Shown here: positions 1 to 5,086 of the stretch, in pieces | How the letters are laid out: every line of letters starts with the position of its first letter | Position numbering within the stretch: position 1 is the stretch's first letter | Position numbers and translations under genes: made by a program | NCBI GenBank assembly: GCA_028868455.1 | Contig: JAGWUK010000148.1 | Location: 1-7,040, forward strand | DNA: 7,040 nt | Direction of reading: 5' to 3' | DNA from: Burkholderiales bacterium | Lineage (GTDB): Bacteria > Pseudomonadota > Gammaproteobacteria > Burkholderiales > Burkholderiaceae_D | Notes under the pieces: model-generated | The model's input: the letters and a program-made list of their open reading frames with translations, nothing else | The model's database searches: none | Told to the model about the DNA's origin: nothing

Positions 1-261
1 CAGATAAGCACCCAACGCAAAAAACGCGATATAACCAAGATCGAGCAAACCGGCAAAGCCGACCACGATATTCAGACCTAATGCCAGCATGATGTAGAGC
101 AAGGCAAAGTCCATGATGCGCACCCACGCGTGACCGAAGTGCGCGGCGATCAGCGGATACAGAACGGCAAGCAGCACCAGCATCAGCCGGACCGGTGCCG
201 GATGGCGCTGCAAATGATGGTGCAAACGATGGAGTAGTTTTTCCAGCCAATACGCCGTCAT
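1..261 (-). CDS. livM: LivM-type branched-chain amino acid ABC permease, N-terminal part (gene runs off the window)
   Basis: Inner-membrane permease subunit of a Liv-type (HAAT family) ABC importer for leucine, isoleucine, valine or related compounds; it would pair with a LivH permease, LivG/LivF ATPases and a periplasmic binding protein. The 87 residues visible start MTAYWLEKLL, have a His-rich cytoplasmic stretch (about 11-20), a first hydrophobic helix (about 25-40), then a second helix leading into NIVVGFAGLLDLGYIAF (64-80), the signature of LivM proteins. The ATG at 261-259 has an AGAGGA ribosome binding site (275-270) 8 bases upstream, which fixes the start. The C-terminal part lies beyond position 1. 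The upstream neighbour is an AraC regulator and not livH, which usually precedes livM. A UrtC-type urea permease or another HAAT substrate cannot be excluded. Confidence 0.9.
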   Translation of the reverse strand, partial: MTAYWLEKLLHRLHHHLQRHPAPVRLMLVLLAVLYPLIAAHFGHAWVRIMDFALLYIMLALGLNIVVGFAGLLDLGYIAFFALGAYL

Positions 262-277
262 CAGTCCTGTCCTCTTC

Positions 278-304
278 AGATAAGCGTGTCGAAGCTGCTT
301 ATCT
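278..304. repeat. 8-bp perfect inverted repeat next to the livM ribosome binding site
   Basis: AGATAAGC (278-285) and GCTTATCT (297-304) are perfect inverted copies separated by 11 bases. In the direction of livM transcription the dyad ends only two bases before the AGAGGA ribosome binding site (275-270). It could be an operator for a dimeric repressor or an mRNA hairpin influencing livM translation. It lacks the GC-rich stem and U tract of an intrinsic terminator. The dyad is seen directly; its function is inferred. Confidence 0.5.
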
Positions 305-346
305 TAAGAACGACGATGGCTCACCGCTATCAGAATCTTGCTCGAT

Positions 347-1210
347 TCAGCGGCAACCGACGACGCCTGCGCGCCAACCAAGGCGGGATGCCGATGGCGT
401 CGTGCCAAAAGCCGTGCTGAAGCTGGACGTGAAATGACTGTGACTGGAAAACCCGGACTGGTAGGCAATCTCCGTCAAAGACGCAGCGCCATTGCGCATC
501 GCCTCAATCGCCTTGCCCAGCCGTGTGCGTATCAGATAACGATGCAGCGGGATACCGACTTCTTCCGTGAAGATACGTGTCAGATGATAAGGCGTCGTAT
601 GTGCGTGACTGGCCAGACTCTCCAGTGTCCATGCCTGCGCCGGATCAAGGGTCAGCAATTCCTTGACCGTCTCAACTTGCCGCCGTCGGCGCGCCATGGT
701 CACCGTGTGCCGGGCGCGGCGCTGCTGGCGGTTGTCCTTATGTGCGGCGCCCAGTGCGGCCGCCAACAAGGCGACGCTGCGTTCTTCAATTTCCAGTGCG
801 CTCGCATGGCTTTGCAGACGCAGCCACAAGGCTTCACGGTTCAGCATGCTGCGCGGCGCCAGCAGGCAATGCGGATGTAAGGAAGACGAGCACCAATCCT
901 GGACACCGGCGACATCGTTCAACAGCGTCGCCAGTGCCGGTCTGGCAAATTCCAGCAACAGCGATTCATCACCGATATCGCCGGGAAAGCTGATGCGATA
1001 TGGCTGTCCGGTACGAAAGAATAAGGCATGGTTAGAATTGGCAATATAGTGCTCTTTCGGCGCATCGTGCTTGGCAAACAGCCCGCTGACCGGCAGCAGC
1101 AAAATATCGGCGGCACCGTAAAACAGTTCGCAACTTGCCGACGGTCGCGCAACCGCATGACGTATGCTGAGCAAGTCACTGCGGTACAGTGTTTTTAGTG
1201 TCAATTGCAT
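347..1210 (-). CDS. AraC-family transcriptional regulator
   Basis: DNA-binding transcription factor of the AraC/XylS family, 287 residues from the ATG at 1210, the usual length for a two-domain member. The N-terminal part (about 10-160) looks like the cupin-type ligand-binding/dimerisation domain. After an Arg-rich linker (about 160-178) comes the C-terminal double helix-turn-helix: the first around WTLESLASHAHTTPYHLTRI (194-213), the second around SLTEIAYQSGFSSHSHF (244-260), ending in the family-typical FGTTPSASR. The start is uncertain: an in-frame GTG at 1240 would add ten residues (MLRPTFLKHA), and neither start has a clear ribosome binding site. It lies 85 bases upstream of livM on the same strand and is divergent from the membrane-protein gene at 1485. 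Regulation of livM or of its own divergent promoter is plausible but inferred; the ligand cannot be read from sequence. Confidence 0.9.
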   Translation of the reverse strand: MQLTLKTLYRSDLLSIRHAVARPSASCELFYGAADILLLPVSGLFAKHDAPKEHYIANSNHALFFRTGQPYRISFPGDIGDESLLLEFARPALATLLNDVAGVQDWCSSSLHPHCLLAPRSMLNREALWLRLQSHASALEIEERSVALLAAALGAAHKDNRQQRRARHTVTMARRRRQVETVKELLTLDPAQAWTLESLASHAHTTPYHLTRIFTEEVGIPLHRYLIRTRLGKAIEAMRNGAASLTEIAYQSGFSSHSHFTSSFSTAFGTTPSASRLGWRAGVVGCR

Positions 1211-1275
1211 GGCATGTTTGAGAAATGTTGGTCGCAGCACCCGCTAGCGAAAATTTGTTCTGAAGTCTTCACTGG

Positions 1276-1304
1276 TTTAAGAGTGATCACAATGTTAATA
1301 TAAA
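1276..1304 (+). promoter_or_regulatory. Candidate sigma-70 promoter for the gene at 1485, with an internal palindrome
   Basis: TTTAAG (1276-1281) and TATAAA (1299-1304) are separated by exactly 17 bases; the -10 matches consensus at five of six positions, the -35 only at three. The spacer holds the perfect 8-base palindrome GTGATCAC (1283-1290), a possible operator for the divergent AraC regulator or another factor. Transcription starting near 1311 would give a leader of about 170 bases containing the structured element described below. Prediction only. Confidence 0.4.
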
Positions 1305-1334
1305 TAGTACTCAGGACTTGTCCGGCAATGTTAT

Positions 1335-1408
1335 AGGACTGACGCGAAATTATTTGGCGGTAAGAGAGTTTACCTTGCAATAGGCGTCTGCAAAGTCGTC
1401 AGTAGACA
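1335..1408 (+). ncRNA. Copy 1 of a duplicated structured intergenic element (unknown family)
   Basis: This segment matches another intergenic segment at 4278-4369 in three collinear blocks: AGGACTGACGC (1335-1345, 11/11), the 27 bases at 1353-1379 (20/27 ungapped, starting TTTGGCG and ending TTGCA), and 1397-1408 (10/12). Head and tail can pair: ACTGACG (1338-1344) with CGTCAGT (1397-1403), seven perfect base pairs. Inside are two small hairpins, GGTAA/TTACC (1359-1363/1370-1374) and TTGCA/TGCAA (1375-1379/1389-1393). It could be a leader RNA, an sRNA or a dispersed repeat. The functional strand is not settled; on the minus strand it lies upstream of the AraC gene. I do not recognise it as any known riboswitch or ribozyme. 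Confidence 0.45.
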
Positions 1409-1449
1409 TCGTACAACGCGGTCCCGTTTCGCCGCCAAAACAATTTGGC
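1353..1449 (+). promoter_or_regulatory. Leader with two mutually exclusive pairings upstream of the gene at 1485
   Basis: TTTGGCGG (1353-1360) is perfectly complementary to CCGCCAAA (1432-1439), and just outside it AAATT (1347-1351) can pair with AATTT (1442-1446). The same CCAAA strand also closes a compact local hairpin, GCCAAA-acaa-TTTGGC (1434-1449), so the long-range and local helices cannot form together. The arrangement lies 35 bases before the start codon at 1485. It resembles a switchable leader, but no terminator or masked ribosome binding site is evident and no ligand is suggested. Confidence 0.3.
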
Positions 1450-1484
1450 ACAACGTCACCAATTGAACCAACCTGAAGATATAC

Positions 1485-1826
1485 ATGCATCCAACATTGT
1501 CGCTCTATGCCGCGCTGATGGCCATTCCAGAACTCAAGGCAATCCCACCTGCACAGTATGCGCATTTATTTGCTGAAGCGGAGTCAAAGTCGTTTTCTAC
1601 GCCAATGCGCCATTGGCGCGCCGTATTGGTCGGTGGATTGGTCTGCCTGTTTTATTTTTTACTGCCATCGCTCAGAGTTCCTGGCTCCTTTTTTCTCGGC
1701 TTGTTTGCGACGGCAGGTTTCGCCGTGATCATGTTTTTCATTTGCGATTACCTCTACATGAAAATCCTCAGAAACGCGGTGCTGGCGCAAATTGCCGATG
1801 CAGGAAAGAGCGGCGCGGCAGTTTAA
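1485..1826 (+). CDS. Small two-helix membrane protein of unknown function
   Basis: Hypothetical inner-membrane protein of 113 residues. The N-terminal 44 residues are soluble and mildly amphipathic. Two strongly hydrophobic segments follow: about 45-62 (WRAVLVGGLVCLFYFLL) and about 68-90 (rich in F, G, A, I), joined by a short loop with Pro and Arg. The tail from about 91 is basic then Ala-rich, ending AGKSGAAV. I recognise no named domain. The start ATG at 1485 has only a weak GAAG motif upstream, so initiation may be inefficient or controlled by the structured leader. It is divergent from the AraC gene and 180 bases upstream of the SSB-like gene on the same strand. The hydrophobic pattern and frame support it as a real gene; the function is unknown. 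Confidence 0.7.
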   Translation: MHPTLSLYAALMAIPELKAIPPAQYAHLFAEAESKSFSTPMRHWRAVLVGGLVCLFYFLLPSLRVPGSFFLGLFATAGFAVIMFFICDYLYMKILRNAVLAQIADAGKSGAAV

Positions 1827-1912
1827 AATGCCCGGCATATCGCCCATAAAAAAACCACTGGCAACCGCGACGTGCCGGATTGGGGTATGCTGCCGCCGTG
1901 ACGGAAATGGAG

Positions 1913-1943
1913 CGCATTTCCGCCGCCTTCGGCAACAAATGCG
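1913..1943. repeat. Nested inverted repeat upstream of the SSB-like gene
   Basis: Outer arms CGCATTT (1913-1919) and AAATGCG (1937-1943) enclose an inner perfect hairpin GCCG-cctt-CGGC (1922-1933), with 2 and 3 unpaired bases between the two stems. The whole forms a stacked stem of 11 pairs. There is no U tract on either strand, so it is not a standard intrinsic terminator. It lies 87 bases after the stop codon of the preceding gene and 63 bases before the SSB-like start, so it could be a processing site, transcript end or operator. Confidence 0.4.
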
Positions 1944-2006
1944 GGCACGCGAATCATTCATCGTGCGCCTTTGCGCTTTGCCGCTTAACCTGAACAGAGA
2001 AAAACC

Positions 2007-2336
2007 ATGATAGATGCATTGATTGCCGGTCGCCTGTATGGCGTTGCGGAAGAGCGCACCGGACAAGCCGGTTCGGTGTATGTGACCTGCAAAGTCAAAG
2101 CCATGACGGATGATGGCGACACGCTCATCTGCAATGTGATCGGATTTAACGATGCGGTGCGCAGCGCTTTGCTGGCACTCGGCGACGGTGAAAGCATCAG
2201 CATTTCCGGTGCGCTGACACCCAAAGTCTGGACGGACAAACAAGGCAAAGCCCGGCCAGCCATTGACCTGATTGCACATGCCGTCCTGTCTGCACCACAT
2301 GCACAACGCACGGCAGACGAACGTCGCGCCGATTAA
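2007..2336 (+). CDS. SSB-like single-stranded DNA-binding protein (OB fold), lacking the acidic tail
   Basis: Small OB-fold protein of 109 residues resembling bacterial single-stranded DNA-binding proteins. Visible SSB-like elements in order: an opening strand with GRLYG (8-12), VTCKVKA for the strand usually reading VANFRVA, a short DDGD loop, ICNVIGFND in place of WHRVVAFGK, ALLALGDGESISISGAL for the KGSQVYIEGRL strand, then KVWTDKQGKARPAIDLIA matching RKWQDQDGN plus the last strand. The C-terminus is only HAQRTADERRAD, without the flexible linker and acidic DDDIPF-like tip that canonical SSB uses to recruit replication and repair proteins. It is therefore likely an accessory, not the housekeeping, SSB. 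Start ATG 2007 follows a purine-rich AGAGAAAAA stretch. It is convergent with the hydrolase gene downstream. The binding role is inferred from fold resemblance. Confidence 0.75.
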   Translation: MIDALIAGRLYGVAEERTGQAGSVYVTCKVKAMTDDGDTLICNVIGFNDAVRSALLALGDGESISISGALTPKVWTDKQGKARPAIDLIAHAVLSAPHAQRTADERRAD

Positions 2337-2368
2337 AAACCAAAATCAAAATGACGACTTTGCCGTCA
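2335..2368 (-). terminator. Weak intrinsic terminator for the hydrolase operon
   Basis: On the minus strand TGACG (2368-2364) and CGTCA (2356-2352) form a 5-bp stem with a 7-base loop, followed by a T-rich run TTTTGATTTTGGTTTTT (2351-2335). It lies 82 bases downstream of the isochorismatase stop codon, and its T tract overlaps the stop codon of the convergent SSB-like gene. The stem is short, so efficiency is uncertain. Confidence 0.4.
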
Positions 2369-2401
2369 ACACCAACGCTGTACCGAATCCCGCATCCAAA
2401 C

Positions 2402-2432
2402 ACGCAACGAACGCACAACGAGCGCACAACGG
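2402..2432. repeat. Short imperfect direct repeat, 11-base unit
   Basis: ACGCACAACGA (2411-2421) is followed directly by GCGCACAACGG (2422-2432), 9 of 11 identical, and preceded by a shortened copy ACGCAACGA (2402-2410). The repeat lies in the convergent gap between the SSB-like gene and the hydrolase gene. It may be a low-complexity slippage product or an iterated protein-binding site. Confidence 0.45.
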
Positions 2433-2450
2433 ATACTCAAGACAAACGCA

Positions 2451-2984
2451 TCACAACATCGTCATTGCCACGCTTGTCGCATAGACGCGGATAGCGCGAC
2501 CAGCGGGCGCAGCCATATTGGCCCAGACCCAGTTGTGATGTTCAACAATCTGACCGGCTTTCAGGTGCGACCTATCGCCGGTTGTGTGTGCATCCGACAA
2601 AGCGACGACATCAAAGCCATGCGATGCCGCCGAGCGGATTGTCGTATCAACGCAAAACTCGGTCGCCAGCCCGCCGATGTACAAGGTCTGGCAACCGCGC
2701 TGCCGTAATCGCGACAGCAGGGCCGTGTCGGCAAACGAGTCGCAGGCGGTTTTATCGATGAGTACATCATTTTTTTCGACAGGCAACTCGGTAATCACTT
2801 GCCAGCCTGCCGAACCGGCCAGTGCATCATCATTGGCATGACGAATAAAGACGATCTGATCGCCGCGCTGGCGCATGGTTGTTGCCGCCAGACTGAGACG
2901 CCGGATCACGCCTTGTTTATCAAAGCGTGGCGTGCCACCATCCAGCCACGCATGTTGCATGTCGATTATCAGTAATGCATTCAT
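2451..2984 (-). CDS. Isochorismatase-family cysteine hydrolase
   Basis: Cytoplasmic hydrolase of the isochorismatase/nicotinamidase superfamily, 177 residues, a typical single-domain length. The Asp-Lys-Cys catalytic triad is visible: D8 in LLIIDMQ, K78 in LIDKTACDSF, and the nucleophile C111 in GGLATEFCVDTT; the region before C111 is where the family has its cis-peptide. Substrates in this family include amides, nicotinamide and isochorismate; the exact one here cannot be assigned. The usual start MNALLIIDMQ (ATG at 2984) is preferred over an upstream in-frame ATG at 3038, which would overlap the preceding gene; a GGGG motif precedes the chosen start. It follows the DUF885 gene by 31 bases on the same strand, so the two are probably cotranscribed. 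The catalytic residues argue that it is active. Confidence 0.9.
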   Translation of the reverse strand: MNALLIIDMQHAWLDGGTPRFDKQGVIRRLSLAATTMRQRGDQIVFIRHANDDALAGSAGWQVITELPVEKNDVLIDKTACDSFADTALLSRLRQRGCQTLYIGGLATEFCVDTTIRSAASHGFDVVALSDAHTTGDRSHLKAGQIVEHHNWVWANMAAPAGRAIRVYATSVAMTML

Positions 2985-3015
2985 CGCGTTGTACCCCGAA
3001 CGAAGTTGCAGCGTG

Positions 3016-4251
3016 TCATTCTTGCGCTTGTGCGGCAATGCGTTGTTGCATCATGGAGGCCGACAACGGATGTTCCAGCAGGTTACGCAAGACATTCCAG
3101 CGCGCTTCGTTGCCGCCATTGTCTGCCAGTTGCTCGACATAGGTCTGCACGGTGTCCTGCCCCAGATTGTAATTAATGACGTATGAGCGGTGTCTCTCAA
3201 TAAAGCGCAGACGCTGCGTCGAACGCGCTTCGTCAGACAAGGCATATTTCATCAACATCGCCACTGCTGCGGCATGATCAATCTCTCCATCCAGATAACG
3301 CTGCGCGACCATATTGCCGGCATACGACAGCTTTTGCAGTACCGCCTGCACCTGATAATAGCGCTCTGCTTTTTCTGGCGCGATTCCTGCCAGCGGGAAC
3401 AGGATTTCTTTTTCAAACACTAAACGCTGCGCATGCGGAAATGCGACTTCAATACCGTAATTGGCGCTGCCTTCGGCCAGAAACGACATCGGTGAATACA
3501 GGGGATAAACGCAGTATTCCATCCAGCCGTAGTCATTGACCAGGCGTTTTTCTATCAGCAGATTGAATACATGGTGCCCGGGATATCCTTCGTGGCTGGC
3601 CAGATCGATAGCGCGGCTGATGTACATCGGGAAATCGGTGTTGACCTGTATCAGGCTATAACAATTGCCCTTGTACCAGTTGTAAGCGCTCCAGACCTGA
3701 TCTTTAACGTATTCGACACGAAAGTCTTCTTCCGGTGGCAATTCGATATGCTGTCTGGTGCGCGCACGCGCTTCGTTGATGGCGGCGGTAAAAACGGCAT
3801 CCAGGCGATCGACGGGAATTTCAAAATCACGATGGTAAGCGGTGAGGCGCGTATTCAGATCGCCTTGCCCCGGCAACAGTTGATCGAGTTCCGCCAGAAT
3901 CAGGTCAAAATCAGCCGGCGTCAGGGTCGGTGACACGGCATCGTACAAAGCTGCGGACTCGGCATTGAATGTCAGATGCTCGCCGGCCAGATGGGCAATA
4001 TAGCTGCGCACCGATGATAACTGCAATTGCAGGAAATCCTGCCGCACGGCGAGTTGCGGCGCGGGCGATGGCAATTGACGGCATTGCTGCAACAGGCGGT
4101 CGGCTTCTTGCAATAATGCCGCCAGACTGTGCTTCGCTGTCTCAGCCTGCCATTCGGCCGGGCCGTAATAGGCGTCCACATACCCATTGTCATGCTGCCC
4201 TACAGCGAGCACAAGTTTTACATAAGCTACGGCGATGTCGTTGAGTGTCAT
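3016..4251 (-). CDS. DUF885 family protein, putative zinc metallopeptidase
   Basis: Protein of 411 residues matching the DUF885 family, thought to contain gluzincin-like peptidases, although few members are characterised. The key motif HEGYPGHH (220-227) corresponds to the family's HExxPGHH; H220, E221 and H226 are the likely metal and catalytic residues, and E260 in AEGSANYGIE matches the downstream glutamate (usually EGWALY). The rest is predicted mostly helical. DUF885 proteins are often 550-600 residues, so this is a shorter variant. No signal peptide is visible: the N-terminus MTLNDIAVAYVKLVLAVGQH looks cytoplasmic. The ATG at 4251 is chosen because a GGA motif lies about 9 bases upstream and an in-frame start at 4314 would run through the intergenic element. 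It heads a likely operon with the hydrolase 31 bases downstream. Peptidase activity is inferred. Confidence 0.85.
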   Translation of the reverse strand: MTLNDIAVAYVKLVLAVGQHDNGYVDAYYGPAEWQAETAKHSLAALLQEADRLLQQCRQLPSPAPQLAVRQDFLQLQLSSVRSYIAHLAGEHLTFNAESAALYDAVSPTLTPADFDLILAELDQLLPGQGDLNTRLTAYHRDFEIPVDRLDAVFTAAINEARARTRQHIELPPEEDFRVEYVKDQVWSAYNWYKGNCYSLIQVNTDFPMYISRAIDLASHEGYPGHHVFNLLIEKRLVNDYGWMEYCVYPLYSPMSFLAEGSANYGIEVAFPHAQRLVFEKEILFPLAGIAPEKAERYYQVQAVLQKLSYAGNMVAQRYLDGEIDHAAAVAMLMKYALSDEARSTQRLRFIERHRSYVINYNLGQDTVQTYVEQLADNGGNEARWNVLRNLLEHPLSASMMQQRIAAQAQE

Positions 4252-4277
4252 AAATGGTTTCCGGTCGATAATAAAAG

Positions 4278-4369
4278 AGGACTGACGCAAACTTGTTCCA
4301 GCAAGGCGAAACATCCTTTGGCGCTGAGGAAGCTTCCGTTGCAGGGGAAGTCCGTTACGTCGGCAGACA
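4278..4369 (+). ncRNA. Copy 2 of the duplicated structured intergenic element
   Basis: Diverged copy of the element at 1335-1408: head AGGACTGACGC (4278-4288), 27-base core (4317-4343, 20/27 identical) and tail CGTCGGCAGACA (4358-4369). It carries about 20 extra bases between head and core. CTGACG (4282-4287) pairs with CGTCGG (4358-4363) with one G-U pair, so the closing stem survives despite tail changes. A second helix unique to this copy joins AACTTGTT (4290-4297) with AACAAGTT (4369-4376), eight perfect pairs. CTTCC/GGAAG (4333-4337/4346-4350) can form an inner hairpin. It lies in the promoter-leader region of the DUF885 gene (which is on the minus strand), 26 bases from its start codon. 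The functional strand and role are unknown. Confidence 0.45.
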
Positions 4370-4521
4370 ACAAGTTGCCTGAATTCCCGACGACACCATA
4401 GCGACGAAGGCAGTACACATCAGCTATAACGCTGCCGGGGCGGTTTTGCTTCAGTCCCCAGCAAACTTAGCTTACATGGGCTGTCACACAGACCAGGTGC
4501 TGATTGCGTGGATAGACAGCA

Positions 4522-4538
4522 GAACCGTCGCGACGTTC
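4522..4538. promoter_or_regulatory. Near-palindrome centred on GTCGCGAC
   Basis: GTCGCGAC (4527-4534) is a perfect 8-base palindrome flanked by GAAC (4522-4525) and GTTC (4535-4538), giving a 17-base dyad with one extra C on the left. It lies in the gap downstream of the GAF gene and upstream of the DUF885 gene. The size fits a helix-turn-helix dimer operator. The regulator is unknown and chance is possible. Confidence 0.25.
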
Positions 4539-4560
4539 ATTTTGTCGGCCGGTCACGCAC

Positions 4561-4576
4561 TTCCGCCATTGCGGAG
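4561..4576 (-). terminator. Hairpin just after the GAF gene stop codon
   Basis: TCCGC (4562-4566) and GCGGA (4571-4575) form a perfect 5-bp stem with a 4-base loop, extendable by one G-U pair, directly downstream of the GAF stop codon on the minus strand. No U tract follows on that strand, so it is at best a weak or Rho-assisted transcript end, or an exonuclease-blocking 3' hairpin. Confidence 0.3.
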
Positions 4577-4579
4577 AAT

Positions 4580-5086
4580 TCAGTCTGTCAGGACTTTTTG
4601 CACACCCCGTCGATAGCGGTCCAGTTCCAGCTCTGCGGCGACACGCGGATTAATGGCTTTTAAAACCCGTTCTATACGCTCCGGCGCGATGAAGTCTTTC
4701 GTATCTTCAACGGCCAGTATGCCCATCACTTCACCGGTTTGCGATTTCAGGGGCAGACCGCAGTAACTGGCAATCGAGGTTGCACCGGGATACAGCTCGG
4801 CCACATTGCAAGGCACATTGACTGCTTGTCCGGCCAGCACGGTACGACAGGGTAAATTGCTGAGGTCATACGACAGCGAACCGTGACGGATATTTTCTGC
4901 ATCGGCAAACGCCAGTGTATAACCAAGGCTGGTGCTGAGACGCTTTTCCGCAACGAAGGCAAATCGCAAACCCAGATGACGCGTCAGGCACAAGGTCAGC
5001 GCAACGAAAAAGCGCGGCCCGCGAAATTCCAGCGTTGCTTCAGTGATATCCAGTACGACGCCCGACAATGGTTCTTTATCGCTCAT
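4580..5086 (-). CDS. Stand-alone GAF-domain protein
   Basis: Cytoplasmic protein of 168 residues that is essentially one GAF domain, a fold that binds small molecules such as nucleotides, haem or bilins, or serves as a dimerisation module. GAF-type landmarks: a helix with FFVALTLCLTRHLGLRFAFV (26-45), YDLSNLPCRTVLAGQAV (73-89) with the characteristic D-x-x-x-x-P-C pattern, YPGATSIASYCGLPL (99-113), and GEVMGILAVEDTKDF (118-132). A short helical tail ends the protein; there is no GGDEF, kinase or helix-turn-helix output domain, so it probably acts through a partner. ATG 5086 is chosen because of the strong GGAGG ribosome binding site 8 bases upstream; the frame stays open further upstream, but that stretch (SCTATLSPGGAPCLCC-like) does not look like protein. 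It is divergent from the solute-binding protein gene. The ligand is unknown. Confidence 0.85.
   Translation of the reverse strand: MSDKEPLSGVVLDITEATLEFRGPRFFVALTLCLTRHLGLRFAFVAEKRLSTSLGYTLAFADAENIRHGSLSYDLSNLPCRTVLAGQAVNVPCNVAELYPGATSIASYCGLPLKSQTGEVMGILAVEDTKDFIAPERIERVLKAINPRVAAELELDRYRRGVQKVLTD

Noticed and set aside
338..1049. Long plus-strand open frames within the AraC gene
   Set aside because: They are antisense to a clear AraC-family protein, have Arg/Cys-rich composition and no domain; they are shadows.
1338..1408. Hammerhead-like string (CTGA followed by GAAA and GTC) in the repeated element
   Set aside because: The spacing and stems do not match a hammerhead core, and the required CTGANGA box is absent.
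2351..2500. Possible short plus-strand peptide after the SSB-like gene
   Set aside because: It is rich in Thr/Arg/His from a low-complexity stretch, has no ribosome binding site and overlaps the terminator hairpin and the hydrolase 3' end.
4252..4314. N-terminal extension of the DUF885 protein
   Set aside because: It would run through intergenic copy 2 and has no better ribosome binding site; family-like sequence begins after the ATG at 4251.
4278..4379. Insertion sequence or MITE ends
   Set aside because: The head GGACTGACGC has no full inverted partner at the right end beyond the 6-7 bp stem, and no flanking target duplication is visible.
4475..4612. Short plus-strand open frame starting ATGGGCTGTCAC
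   Set aside because: It has no ribosome binding site, runs into the GAF gene on the opposite strand and shows no domain.
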